Positions 17,701 through 25,752 are shown, numbered from the stretch's first letter. The stretch is DNA of 56,905 nt from Lacihabitans sp. CS3-21 (GCF_024343675.1 NZ_RJUD01000023.1:1-56905), one strand, 5' to 3'. The notes: generated from the sequence alone by a model not told the origin. A program made the numbers and translations.

Positions 17701-18195
17701 GGAAAACTGCCTTTGGACAAACATTTGGAAGATAAACCTCGTGGTCATTATAATATTTTGGCAGAATATACAGAGACTGGAAACAAAGGAACTAATATGC
17801 AGAAAAACGCTATAACTTTTCCATTGAGACACCATGTACTTCGGGCTATGGATGCCGATATGCATCCTGGATTTGTTTTTGACTGGGGTCAGCTCAGAGA
17901 GGGCGGGTCAAAGTCCTATTTGGTTTTCAAAAATATTGACCTAAAGAATATCAAAAACATCAGTTTTGAATATGCATCCAAAGCGTTAGATGGCGAAATC
18001 CAAATCAGGAAAAACTCAGCTGCTGGCCCAATAGTAGCAAAAGTGAATTATTCGTCCACTGGCAGTTGGGATAAAATGAACTGGGTAAAAACTAACATTG
18101 ATTTACCTGAAATTTGCGATTTGTATTTCGTGGCTGTCAAAAAATCAAACCCAACGGATAAAATCATCAAATTTAAATCGATAAAGTTTGAATAA
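14767..18195 (+). CDS. Secreted ThuA / PQQ-type sugar dehydrogenase / PKD / cytochrome c multidomain protein
   Basis: A 1142-aa exported protein. After a signal peptide (about residues 1-25, ending near STVGQ) comes a ThuA domain (about 29-245: VLVFSKTKGFKHS, GGGFVGIHSAADTEYEWPWY). Next is a glucose/sorbosone dehydrogenase-type beta-propeller (about 265-690: MELAVAPDGRVFF, SGSHHGGSLAFD, FAMGCRNPYRIAI, YGWPYFVGNNY). A PKD-like domain follows (about 720-815), then a class I cytochrome c with CKACH near residue 893 and a possible axial Met in HVMSAHP. The last 150 residues resemble a carbohydrate-binding beta-sandwich. The family suggests periplasmic sugar oxidation with electrons passed to haem. 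It stands alone with a strong terminator behind it. Confidence 0.88.
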   Translation: MKRKIICKAILCIAIIGCVYHSTVGQVSSNKVLVFSKTKGFKHSCIPFSIKAIQKLGIENSFSVDTTTNSSFFQDQNLKNYQAIIFNNTTGDVLNNAQQAAMERYIQAGGGFVGIHSAADTEYEWPWYNELLGAYFESHPSNSNIRNANVEVTDRTHISTKHLPEIWNRTDEWYNYKKIYHYIKPLAYLDESTYEGGTNGNNHPISWYHEYDGGRAFYSGGGHTDESYSEANFLQHLLGGINYAMGTNAKLDYSKSYAKELPEENRFEKTVLVNDLNNPMELAVAPDGRVFFTELAGNLTVFDTKTNKSKLIHRFPLTMKGGTGLIGITLDPDFENNGWVYLYYSPPIEGEPIIFNLSRFTISKTNVIDLNSEKILLKVPVQINSGSHHGGSLAFDKDKNLVLSTGDGTTPFPSDGYAPIDERSGEKYYPMDAQRSAANTNDYKGKILKIHPEKDGTYTIPEGNMFSRGIDKTLPEIFAMGCRNPYRIAINPKTSTIYWGEIGPDAGVDIKRGPKGYDEFNQAKKPGFYGWPYFVGNNYAYSEWNFADSTAGPNFDPNNPINNSPNNTGLKNLPKATPPMIWYPYGISDEFPELGLGGRSAMAGEFYTFNKSKASPKAIPAHYDGSLFVFDWMRNWVLALRFDENENYLRNEKFMPNAGDFRRPIDLAFSVDGIMYMLEYGSVYGADNEDARLVKIEYNSGNRSPKIDAYFANNDEIKKINAQSFLTSENRSFPKYKEIAGKSPLSFSAFARATDPDFDERPEISWLLNGKEVGKGGKYESTLSVNGTYTLTGIAKDKSGKTSVESLKIIVGNEKPEIELVSNNNSTFYFEDKPFEYELKFKNGDNKVLNKEKIITKLNYIPQPYRPMVETQNTALTTVESGSIGKTLYDGSDCKACHTKNLKSVGPSLTQIAQKYNGKAGSVDMLAKKIIDGGGGNWGQTHVMSAHPQLNIADAREIVHYIFGLSDPKKEFKAIPVAGKLPLDKHLEDKPRGHYNILAEYTETGNKGTNMQKNAITFPLRHHVLRAMDADMHPGFVFDWGQLREGGSKSYLVFKNIDLKNIKNISFEYASKALDGEIQIRKNSAAGPIVAKVNYSSTGSWDKMNWVKTNIDLPEICDLYFVAVKKSNPTDKIIKFKSIKFE

Positions 18196-18216
18196 ACAGT
18201 TATTTCTTAAAACATT

Positions 18217-18249
18217 AAAAGCCCAAATACATTTGTTTGGGCTTTTTTT
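18217..18249 (+). terminator. Rho-independent terminator
   Basis: Arms AAAAGCCCAAA and TTTGGGCTTTT pair across an 8-base loop and are followed by a run of seven T. It ends the 1142-aa protein gene at 18195. Confidence 0.9.
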
Positions 18250-18286
18250 GATGCCTACAGAAATCGATTCTAAAAAATGAAACTGG

Positions 18287-18294
18287 TATATTTG
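18287..18294 (+). promoter_or_regulatory. Putative -7 promoter element for the DUF4254-GT9 pair
   Basis: TATATTTG fits TAnnTTTG and lies 19 bases before the ATG, between a terminator and the gene. No clear -33 TTTG is seen. Confidence 0.45.
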
Positions 18295-18313
18295 CGTTAG
18301 GAAAAATACAAAA

Positions 18314-18916
18314 ATGCTAGCAAAAGAAATAAATGCGATATTCAGGGAATCTATTTTAGATTATCATACGACTGATGATGTGGATGCCGAAATGCCTAAA
18401 AAATACCAAGATTCACCGTTTGGCAAGTTACTATATTTAAAAAACTGGATTGATACGGTACAATGGCACCTCGAAGATATCATACGTGACCCAAAGAACG
18501 AACCGTCTTTTTTGGTTGCCATTAAACGCAGAATTGATGCTTCAAATCAACACCGAACGGATACAGTGGAACAAATAGATGAGTTATTATCAGAAAATTT
18601 CAAAAATGTAAACTCAGAACCTAATGCCAAAATGAATTCTGAAACTCCGGCCTGGCTTTTGGACAGAATGTCGATTTTACAACTAAAAATTTATCATTTC
18701 AAGGAGCAATTAGAAAGAAATGATGCCGATGAAACACATATTAACTCAGTAAAATACAAACTCATGATATTAGAAATTCAGGAAAAAGATCTTGAAAAAT
18801 GCTATGATGAGCTAATTGAAGATTTGGGTGCTGGCCTAAAGTACATGAAGCTTTACAAACAGATGAAAATGTACAACGATCCCAATTTGAACCCCGTATT
18901 TTATTCAAAAAAATGA
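18314..18916 (+). CDS. DUF4254 domain protein
   Basis: A 200-aa all-helical cytosolic protein with a full-length DUF4254 domain. Typical features are the early ILDYHTTDD, the conserved NWIDTVQWHLEDIIRDP block near residue 45 and RRIDASNQHRTD near 77. The biochemical role is unknown. In Bacteroidota this gene commonly sits directly in front of a family 9 glycosyltransferase, as here, where the two overlap by ATGA. That suggests a job in LPS core or another glycan, inferred from context only. Confidence 0.88.
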   Translation: MLAKEINAIFRESILDYHTTDDVDAEMPKKYQDSPFGKLLYLKNWIDTVQWHLEDIIRDPKNEPSFLVAIKRRIDASNQHRTDTVEQIDELLSENFKNVNSEPNAKMNSETPAWLLDRMSILQLKIYHFKEQLERNDADETHINSVKYKLMILEIQEKDLEKCYDELIEDLGAGLKYMKLYKQMKMYNDPNLNPVFYSKK

Positions 18917-19956
18917 AGAAAGTAATTATTTTTAGGTTTTCAGCGATGGGCGACGTGGCCTTGATACTGCCAGTGGTTTTGAATGCAATAGAACAAAACC
19001 CTGACCTAAAAATTACCATTGTTACCCGAGAAAAATTCAAACCTTTTTTTGAAGGATACAGCAATATTGAAGTTTTTACTGCAGATTTAGATAATAAACA
19101 CAAAGGTCTTTTAGGCCTGTTCAGATTATTTCTTGAATTAAAGAGGCTTTCACCAGAATATGTTTTTGATTTACACCAAAACATCAGAACTCAGGTTTTA
19201 AAATTCTTCTTTTTCTTTACAAGAGCAAAAGTATTTGGGTTCGACAAAGGTAGAAATGAGAAGAAAAGGTTAATTAAAAATCAAGAATTTAAGCTGCTCC
19301 CCCACGTTACAGAAAGATATTACACAGTTTTTAAAGAAGCTGGGTTAATCGACCAAAATTCAAGAATTGAAAACTTTCCTGAATTCTTTCATATTCCTTT
19401 TGAAACGGAAAATAAAATCGAAAATTGGCTAGAGAAATTTAAAAGCCAAAAACTGATTGGAATTGCTCCATTTGCCCAACATAAAGGAAAAATGTGGCCA
19501 ATTGAAAAATATGAAGCTTTAATACAGCTTATTTTTGAACAATTTCCAACAACTCAAATAATGACGTTCGGAGGCGGAAAACAAGAAAAAGAAATTGTAG
19601 ATTCACTCAAAAACAGATTTCCACAAATCGAAAACCTTGTAGGCTTATTTTCTATAAAAGAAGAGCTTGCACTTATCAAAAGACTTGATTTGATGATCTG
19701 TGGAGATAGCTCAAATATGCACTTTGCAACCCTCTCTAATATACCAGTAATTTCCATTTGGGGAAGTACACACAGCCATGCAGGTTTCGGAGCTTTATTT
19801 CAACCTAAAAGTTACACCATTGAGATTAGTAAAGAAGAACTAGCTTGCAGGCCCTGTTCAGTTTACGGAAACAAACCATGCATTAGAAAAGACTACGCTT
19901 GTCTAAATTGGATTAGCCCTGAAACGGTCTTCAAAAAAGTAAAAACTATTTTTTGA
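18913..19956 (+). CDS. Glycosyltransferase family 9 (heptosyltransferase-like)
   Basis: A 347-aa GT-B enzyme of the ADP-heptose:LPS heptosyltransferase family, at the inner face of the inner membrane. The N-terminus KKVIIFRFSAMGDVALILPV is typical. The second half has IGIAPFAQHKGKMWP, FGGGKQEKE and the nucleotide-sugar site MICGDSSNMHFATLSNIPVISIWGST (written here in two parts: MICGDSSNMHFA and IPVISIWGST). The C-terminus carries a cluster of cysteines (CRPCSVYGNKPC). The sugar transferred is not certain. Coupled to the DUF4254 gene, and its end overlaps the end of mpl by 11 bases on the other strand. Confidence 0.87.
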   Translation: MKKVIIFRFSAMGDVALILPVVLNAIEQNPDLKITIVTREKFKPFFEGYSNIEVFTADLDNKHKGLLGLFRLFLELKRLSPEYVFDLHQNIRTQVLKFFFFFTRAKVFGFDKGRNEKKRLIKNQEFKLLPHVTERYYTVFKEAGLIDQNSRIENFPEFFHIPFETENKIENWLEKFKSQKLIGIAPFAQHKGKMWPIEKYEALIQLIFEQFPTTQIMTFGGGKQEKEIVDSLKNRFPQIENLVGLFSIKEELALIKRLDLMICGDSSNMHFATLSNIPVISIWGSTHSHAGFGALFQPKSYTIEISKEELACRPCSVYGNKPCIRKDYACLNWISPETVFKKVKTIF

Positions 19957-21412
19957 ATTTATCTTTGATAGTTCCTAATATTCCGTTCCATTTTTTCTCC
20001 TTTTCGGGTTTTAATTCTGGAAAAACCTCCGTAACAGGCAAATCCAAAATTTCATTAGAAAACTTTGCGAAGTCCATGCCTCCAAAAGTTCCTGAAGACA
20101 TTAACAATAGATTTGCCTGAAACCAATTTTGAGACTTCAAGAAATCCTCTAATTCTTTGGCATCAGTAAATACCAGCAAATCTTCTCTACCAAAAAATGC
20201 CTTGATTTCTTCTTTATCCAAGGACGGCATTTTCTTCATTTCCAAAGTATGCGGTGAGAAGAAAACTATGGCCAAATCTGCATCCGCCAACTTTTGGTCA
20301 TAATGCGGCAAAAACTCTTTGTTCAAGCTGGAAAACGTATGTAACTCATAACAAGCCACCAATTTTCTTTTTGGATATAATTCTTTTGTGGCATTGGTAG
20401 TAGCACCAACCTTCGAAGGTGCATGAGCGAAATCTCTATAAATATGCGTATTGGAATTACTTCCAAGCGTTTCAAGCCTCTTAGACGCCCCTTTGAAAGT
20501 TTGAATGGCTTCGTAAAACATTTCTTCTGTGATGCCCAATTTCTCCAAAATCAACTTTGCACCTTGAAGATTTTTCATGTTGTGTTCGCCAAATAACTCT
20601 ATCTGAAGATCCCCATTTGGAGTTTTCAAGAATACCTTCCCATTTTTAACTTCGTAAGGATGCTTTTTGTAAGGCATTTTCTGAACGTCAGCCCTATCTT
20701 TTTCACCTATAACTTTTACTATATCATCGGTCTCGTCAAACAATAGCGTTCCTGCTTTGTCTATTCCATCGGCCAATTCTTCAAAGGCCTTTACGTAACT
20801 ATCAAAAGTTGGAAAAACATTAAAGTGATCCCAAGCAACGCCACTAATCAACACAATATGAGGGTGGTAAAACAAAAATTTCGATTTCATCTCTATTGCA
20901 GATGACAAATACTCGTCCCCTTCAATAATAATTATAGGAGCATCTTCTGTCAATTTCACCATTAAGTCAAAGCCTTCAATTTGAGCTCCCACCAAATAGT
21001 CAAAATTCCTTTTGTGAAAAGCCAAAACATGAAGAATAATACTGGTAATTGACGTCTTTCCATGGCTACCTGCAATCACAATTCGTTGTTTTTGAACAGA
21101 TTGCTCATATACATACTCAGGAAATGAATATACTTTCAATCCTAATTCTGTCGCCCTGAGCAATTCAGGGTTATCCTTTCTTGCATGCATCCCCAATATA
21201 ATGGCATCCAATTCAGCATTTATTTTATCTGGAAACCAGCCAAATTCTTTGGGCAAAATTCCCACTTTTTCTAGTCTCGATTTAGCGGGTTCGTATATTT
21301 CGTCATCCGAACCTGAAACTTGGTATCCTTTTTGGTGTAGAGCTAATGCTAAATTGTGCATAACCGCACCACCAACAGCAATAAAATGTACCTTTTTTGT
21401 AGAATTAATCAT
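19946..21412 (-). CDS. mpl: Mpl-like UDP-MurNAc:tripeptide ligase
   Basis: A 488-aa Mur ligase. The N-terminal domain has VGGAVMHNLALALHQKGY, in which the MurC-type 'GIGGxGM' loop is changed and the AVMHNLA form typical of Mpl is seen. The ATP loop is AGSHGKTSITSI near residue 115; EGDEYLSSA and the later HNMKNLQGAKLI and DFAHAPSKV segments follow. Mpl joins recycled murein tripeptide to UDP-MurNAc in the cytosol, feeding peptidoglycan synthesis. Length and the first motif favour Mpl over MurC. It is a single-gene unit facing the GT9 gene. Confidence 0.85.
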   Translation of the reverse strand: MINSTKKVHFIAVGGAVMHNLALALHQKGYQVSGSDDEIYEPAKSRLEKVGILPKEFGWFPDKINAELDAIILGMHARKDNPELLRATELGLKVYSFPEYVYEQSVQKQRIVIAGSHGKTSITSIILHVLAFHKRNFDYLVGAQIEGFDLMVKLTEDAPIIIIEGDEYLSSAIEMKSKFLFYHPHIVLISGVAWDHFNVFPTFDSYVKAFEELADGIDKAGTLLFDETDDIVKVIGEKDRADVQKMPYKKHPYEVKNGKVFLKTPNGDLQIELFGEHNMKNLQGAKLILEKLGITEEMFYEAIQTFKGASKRLETLGSNSNTHIYRDFAHAPSKVGATTNATKELYPKRKLVACYELHTFSSLNKEFLPHYDQKLADADLAIVFFSPHTLEMKKMPSLDKEEIKAFFGREDLLVFTDAKELEDFLKSQNWFQANLLLMSSGTFGGMDFAKFSNEILDLPVTEVFPELKPEKEKKWNGILGTIKDKFKK

Positions 21413-21479
21413 CTTTTATATAAAAAAACCGAGCGTATGTCGATAAACACTTGAATATGGGCTTTATAAGTAAACCTTA

Positions 21480-21511
21480 TTTGCAAAGTTCTAAAAATTA
21501 TGTCAATTTTG
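21480..21511 (+). promoter_or_regulatory. Putative promoter of the arginine decarboxylase gene
   Basis: A -33 TTTG (21480-21483) and a -7-like CAATTTTG (21504-21511) are 20 bases apart, followed by CACC, which often marks transcription starts in Bacteroidota. The first base of the -7 box deviates from consensus. About 50 bases of leader would precede the ATG. Confidence 0.45.
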
Positions 21512-21564
21512 CACCATATTTTTTTCCTAGTTCAAATATTCAACAATTTTCGTTAGTACAATAA

Positions 21565-23043
21565 ATGAAGAGATACATAGATTTAATTCAGCAGACGTTC
21601 GAGTTTCCAACCCGTGAATTTGGCGTAGATGCTAGAAATAATCTCCAGTTCAATAATGTCCCTTTGATGGATGTTATTAAAAAATACGGTACTCCACTCA
21701 GGCTATCCTACTTACCTAAAATCAGCGAACATATAGAACATTCCAAGTTGCTTTTTAAAAATGCAATGAAAAAATACAATTACAAAGGAAGTTACACTTA
21801 TTGTTATTGTACAAAATCTTCTCATTTCAAATTTATAATAGAAACAGCACTTAAGAACAATATTCATCTAGAAACATCATCTGCATTTGATATGCCTTTG
21901 GTAAAAACCCTTTTTGATGAAGGAAAAATCACCAAAGAAACCTATATAATATGTAACGGGCACAAAAGGCCAAATTACCTGGAGTATATTTCAGATATGC
22001 TAAATGAGGGCTTTGTCAATTGTATACCTGTATTAGACAATTTGGGAGAAATAGACCATTACATTGAGCATGTTACCGCTGAAAATGTTAATATCGGGAT
22101 AAGGATTGCCACTGATGAGGAACCCACTTTTTCATTTTATACTTCTAGATTAGGGGTTAGATATAAAGATGTGGATGATTTGTACAATGATAAAATTAAA
22201 CCTAATCCGCATTTTAAGCTAAAAATGCTCCATTTCTTTATCAATTCTGGCATAAAAGATACGGCATACTATTGGTCAGAGTTGACTAGATTCATGTTTA
22301 AATATTGTGAGCTAAAGAAACTTTGTCCTGAACTTGATTCTATTGATATTGGTGGTGGAATGCCTATCCAGACTTCCATTGTTTATAATTTTGACTATCA
22401 AGCTATGGTGGACGAAATCATAGAAAACGTACAATGGATTTGTCACAAAAACAATGTTCCTGTACCCAATATCTTCACTGAGTTTGGAAGTTATACAGTA
22501 GGTGAAAGTGGTGCCATTTTGTACAAAATCATTGACCAAAAACAACAAAACGACAGAGAACTTTGGTACATGATTGACGGCTCTTTCATTACGCAATTGC
22601 CTGATTCGTGGGGAATTGGACAAAAATACATTATGCTCCCAATCAACAACTGGGATGCACCATATACAAAAGTAAACTTAGGTGGTTTGACTTGTGATTC
22701 TGCTGATTATTATAATACGGAGTCGCACTCAGAAGATCTATACATGCCCATGCTGGACGACAACAATCCTTCCGAGGAACAATACATTGGATTCTTTCAT
22801 ACAGGTGCTTACCAAGAATCTTTGGGCGGCTACGGTGGTATTCAACACTGTTTAATTCCAGCTCCGAAACATGTTCTGATAGACTTGGATGAAAATGGAA
22901 ACTTGACCACCGAACTTTTTGCCAAAGAGCAAGGGGCAGAATCTATGATGAAAATTCTGGGCTACAGAAGTGAACGCAAAAAAGCGGAGCCTTTAATCGT
23001 TCAAGATGAGAATATTAATTTCCAGAAAGAGAAAAAAGATTGA
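21565..23043 (+). CDS. speA: Arginine decarboxylase (fold-type III PLP enzyme, short SpeA form)
   Basis: A 492-aa enzyme of the alanine-racemase-fold PLP decarboxylases. The Schiff-base Lys is in YCYCTKSSHF (Lys 84). Glycine-rich phosphate contacts are in DIGGGMPI near 260, and the C-terminal CDSADYY and GFFHTGAYQESLGGYGG segments carry the other active-site residues. The sequence fits the short arginine decarboxylases of Bacteroidota (agmatine for polyamine synthesis); a related decarboxylase of the ornithine/DAP group is the alternative. No agmatine-processing gene is nearby. A 41-aa lipoprotein gene follows after 52 bases. Confidence 0.82.
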   Translation: MKRYIDLIQQTFEFPTREFGVDARNNLQFNNVPLMDVIKKYGTPLRLSYLPKISEHIEHSKLLFKNAMKKYNYKGSYTYCYCTKSSHFKFIIETALKNNIHLETSSAFDMPLVKTLFDEGKITKETYIICNGHKRPNYLEYISDMLNEGFVNCIPVLDNLGEIDHYIEHVTAENVNIGIRIATDEEPTFSFYTSRLGVRYKDVDDLYNDKIKPNPHFKLKMLHFFINSGIKDTAYYWSELTRFMFKYCELKKLCPELDSIDIGGGMPIQTSIVYNFDYQAMVDEIIENVQWICHKNNVPVPNIFTEFGSYTVGESGAILYKIIDQKQQNDRELWYMIDGSFITQLPDSWGIGQKYIMLPINNWDAPYTKVNLGGLTCDSADYYNTESHSEDLYMPMLDDNNPSEEQYIGFFHTGAYQESLGGYGGIQHCLIPAPKHVLIDLDENGNLTTELFAKEQGAESMMKILGYRSERKKAEPLIVQDENINFQKEKKD

Positions 23044-23095
23044 AATTAAAATAAGACCGTAAAAATATCGTTAGACCACTAAAAAAAATCATTGA

Positions 23096-23221
23096 ATGAA
23101 ATCAAAATTGGCTCTTTTATCCCTTTTTGTACTGATAATGTTTAGTTCTTGCAGGAAAACACCTTGCCCTGCATATGGAAAAGTTAATAAAACGCTTAAT
23201 AAAACAGAGGTTAAAGCGTAA
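23096..23221 (+). CDS. 41-aa lipoprotein with CPAYG motif
   Basis: This short frame encodes a complete small lipoprotein. It has a basic start (MKSK), a hydrophobic core (LALLSLFVLIMF) and a lipobox FSSC with the acylated Cys at residue 19. A mature tail of about 22 residues begins RKTPCPAYG and ends in a Lys/Asn-rich stretch. From memory, tiny lipoproteins with C-P-x-Y near the anchor recur in Bacteroidota, but their role is unknown. The signal structure is too complete to be chance. It lies between speA and the sugar cassette. Confidence 0.7.
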   Translation: MKSKLALLSLFVLIMFSSCRKTPCPAYGKVNKTLNKTEVKA

Positions 23222-23333
23222 CTTTTCGACAATTGATTTTTAAAAACACCAACAAGGTTTTGTTTATTTTTCAATTCCATTGTTATTTTTTTGGCTTTTT
23301 TTTATATTTTTGGGAGCTCTACCAAATTATAAA

Positions 23334-23747
23334 ATGGCGAACATCATCAAACTTAAATCAATTGAGAACCAGGACGGTATTCTTTCTGTTTTCGAACACC
23401 TCATGCCTGGACACATAGAAAGGGTGTATTTTATATATGGAGTCCCTGAAAACAAAATTCGTGGGGGACATAGACACCACGAAACCTGGCAAGGACTTAT
23501 TTGCTTAAACGGATCCTGCAAAGTTTATGTGCAAGACAACTATGATTCTGACCATATCTACGAATTAGATAGTCTTGGAAAATGTTTGCTTCTAAAACCT
23601 ACAGATTGGCATCAAATGTTTGACTTCTCAGAAGATAGTATTCTACTTGTTTTGGCCAATCAAAATTATGACCCAAGTGACTATATTGATTTAGCCTATA
23701 ACCCTGAAAATGTGTTCTCTCAAATTATTAGTTCTCAATTCCAATAA
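23334..23747 (+). CDS. FdtA/QdtA-type cupin, dTDP-sugar 3,4-ketoisomerase
   Basis: A 137-aa single-domain cupin. The motif GGHRHHETWQGLICLNGS (residues about 44-61) holds the two catalytic His of the FdtA/QdtA ketoisomerases, and LLKPTDWHQMFDF is the second cupin block. These enzymes turn dTDP-4-keto-6-deoxyglucose into its 3-keto isomer, ready for transamination. I use the ATG at 23334; an upstream TTG would add a hydrophobic but unsupported extension. The aminotransferase that would take the product starts 3 bases later. Whether the product is the Fuc3N or Qui3N type cannot be read from the sequence. Confidence 0.85.
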   Translation: MANIIKLKSIENQDGILSVFEHLMPGHIERVYFIYGVPENKIRGGHRHHETWQGLICLNGSCKVYVQDNYDSDHIYELDSLGKCLLLKPTDWHQMFDFSEDSILLVLANQNYDPSDYIDLAYNPENVFSQIISSQFQ

Positions 23748-23750
23748 TAA

Positions 23751-24839
23751 ATGGAGATTCCTTTTTTATCTATAAAAAGCATCAATGAAAAATATGAGAA
23801 CTCGCTAAAGGCTACTTTTCAAGACTTTCTAAATTCAGGTAATTATATCCTTGGGGAAAGTGTAAAATCCTTTGAAACAAATTTTGCTAAATATTGTGAA
23901 GCTAAATACTGTGTGGGAGTTGCAAATGGACTAGATGCTCTAGTTTTGATTTTGAATAGCTTCAATTTCCCAAAGGATGCTGAGATAATTGTACCGGCCA
24001 ATACATATTTTGCAAGTATTTTGGCAATAAAAATAGCAGGTTTACAACCTATATTGGTAGATCCTAACCTCAATGATTATCTGATTAATTGCGAAAATAC
24101 TAAAAAAGCAATTAATAAAAATACTGCTGCAATTTTGGCAGTTAACCTGTATGGTCGTATGTGTGATTTCCGAAAAATTACAGACATATGCCAAGAGAAT
24201 AATCTAAAATTAATAGTAGATGCTGCTCAAAGCCATGGAGCAGAATTTGAAAACAGCAAAGATTGCTTTGGAGCGGATGCAATAGCTTACAGTTTTTATC
24301 CCACCAAAAACCTTGGGGCATTATCTGATGCGGGGGCGGTTATAACCAATAATGAAGCTATAGCTACCAATGTTAAAAGAAACAGAAATTACGGATCAGA
24401 ACTAAAGTATCAATTTGATTCATTGGGCACTAACAGTAGACTTAGTGAACTTCAGGCAGCATTTTTAGATATTAAATTAAAACATTTGGATCTAGAAATT
24501 AGAAGAAGACGTGAAATTGCTGGAAGATATTTATCAGAAATAAAAAATAAGAAGTTGATTTTGCCTCCTTCCGACAAAACAAACCAAGATGCGTGGCATT
24601 TATTTGTAGTTCGAACAGACAAAAGAGATTCCTTCAAAAAGTTTCTTTCGGATAAGCAAATTGGTTTTGACATACACTATCCCATTCCACCGCATAAACA
24701 AAAAGCTCTTGCAGAGTTTGAGAAATTAGAATTACCGATTACTGAGACTATTCATCAAACCATATTAAGCTTACCTTTGAATTCTACCTTAAAAGAAGAA
24801 GAGGTTGATTATATAATTAAATCATTAAATTCATATTAA
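23751..24839 (+). CDS. DegT/DnrJ/EryC1/StrS (FdtB-like) sugar aminotransferase
   Basis: A 362-aa PLP sugar aminotransferase. The order of motifs is typical: GVANGLDALVL near residue 57, VPANTYFASILAI, VDAAQSHGAEF with the PLP Asp, then SFYPTKNLGALSDAGAV with the Schiff-base Lys near 186. The dimer-loop NSRLSELQAAFL and the C-terminal IHYPIPPHKQ follow. Next to an FdtA-like isomerase it most likely aminates the C3 ketone of a dTDP-6-deoxyhexose. The usual third gene, an N-acetyltransferase, is absent; a glycosyltransferase comes next. Confidence 0.88.
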   Translation: MEIPFLSIKSINEKYENSLKATFQDFLNSGNYILGESVKSFETNFAKYCEAKYCVGVANGLDALVLILNSFNFPKDAEIIVPANTYFASILAIKIAGLQPILVDPNLNDYLINCENTKKAINKNTAAILAVNLYGRMCDFRKITDICQENNLKLIVDAAQSHGAEFENSKDCFGADAIAYSFYPTKNLGALSDAGAVITNNEAIATNVKRNRNYGSELKYQFDSLGTNSRLSELQAAFLDIKLKHLDLEIRRRREIAGRYLSEIKNKKLILPPSDKTNQDAWHLFVVRTDKRDSFKKFLSDKQIGFDIHYPIPPHKQKALAEFEKLELPITETIHQTILSLPLNSTLKEEEVDYIIKSLNSY

Positions 24840-24840
24840 A

Positions 24841-25752
24841 ATGAGAGATTTTTCAGTAGTTATTCCAGTTTACAACGGTGCCAAAACGATTGAACGATTG
24901 GTAATAGACATTGAAAGAGAACTCAATTCATATAACTATGAAATAATTTTAGTGAATGATGGATCTAAAGACGAATCCGCTAAGATTTGTTTAAGTCTAA
25001 GTCAAGAGAAAGATAATCTCAAGTTTATTAATCTTAGAAAGAATTTCGGAGAATTCAATGCCGTAATTTGTGGTTTAAGTTTTGTGGAAGGAAAATATGG
25101 AATCATTATCGATGATGATTTTCAAAATCCTCCATCAGAGATTTTAAAATTGTTTAAGAAAGCAGAAGCAGAAAAATTGGATGTAGTTTACAGTTATTAC
25201 GACGCTAAAAAACATCACTGGTTTCGAAATTATGGAAGTAGGGCTGTAAATTTCCTTACCACTTATCTACTAAAAAAACCAAAGGATTTGTACTTAAGTA
25301 GCTTTAAACTAATCCATAAGGATATTATTGCCGAAATTGTAAAAAGTCGTAGCCCACATCCATATATTGATGGATTAATATTCCAAGTGACCAACAATGT
25401 GGGTCGACAAAAAGTATTACACAATAGCAGAGACGAAGGACAATCCAATTATTCTATAAAAAAGCTTATAAGCCTCACTTTGACCATCATTTTTGGTTAT
25501 TCATTATTGCCCTTGAGACTTACTTTTTTTGCAGGAATACTATCCATTATTTTTGCATTGATTTATATGCTTTTATATGCTTTTTCAGTTATTCCAGAAT
25601 GGGGTTCTCCAATCGTAATCTTTATGTGTGGCGTACTTATGTGTTCCGTTTCACTTGTTGGAGAATACATTGGCAATACTTTTTTGATGATGAGCGGAAA
25701 GCCACCATATATTATAGAATCAGTCAACAAAAAGAATACTAAGCCAGATTAA
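24841..25752 (+). CDS. Family 2 glycosyltransferase with two C-terminal membrane helices (GtrB/ArnC-like)
   Basis: A 303-aa enzyme. The N-terminal GT2 domain has SVVIPVYNGAKTIERL, IILVNDGSKDES and IIIDDDFQNPP (metal-binding DDD in the DXD position). Two helices follow (about 222-250 and 258-285), as in polyprenyl-phosphate sugar transferases of the GtrB/ArnC/DPM1 type. Such enzymes load one sugar onto undecaprenyl phosphate for flipping and transfer to a surface glycan. Here the sugar would be the product of the two preceding genes. Its 3' end overlaps the opposing MalY-like gene by 14 bases. Confidence 0.85.
   Translation: MRDFSVVIPVYNGAKTIERLVIDIERELNSYNYEIILVNDGSKDESAKICLSLSQEKDNLKFINLRKNFGEFNAVICGLSFVEGKYGIIIDDDFQNPPSEILKLFKKAEAEKLDVVYSYYDAKKHHWFRNYGSRAVNFLTTYLLKKPKDLYLSSFKLIHKDIIAEIVKSRSPHPYIDGLIFQVTNNVGRQKVLHNSRDEGQSNYSIKKLISLTLTIIFGYSLLPLRLTFFAGILSIIFALIYMLLYAFSVIPEWGSPIVIFMCGVLMCSVSLVGEYIGNTFLMMSGKPPYIIESVNKKNTKPD

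Noticed and set aside
19946-21412. Reading the Mur ligase as MurC
   Set aside because: The first loop reads GGAVMHNLA and not the GIGGxGM of MurC, and the context is not a mur/ddl/fts cluster.
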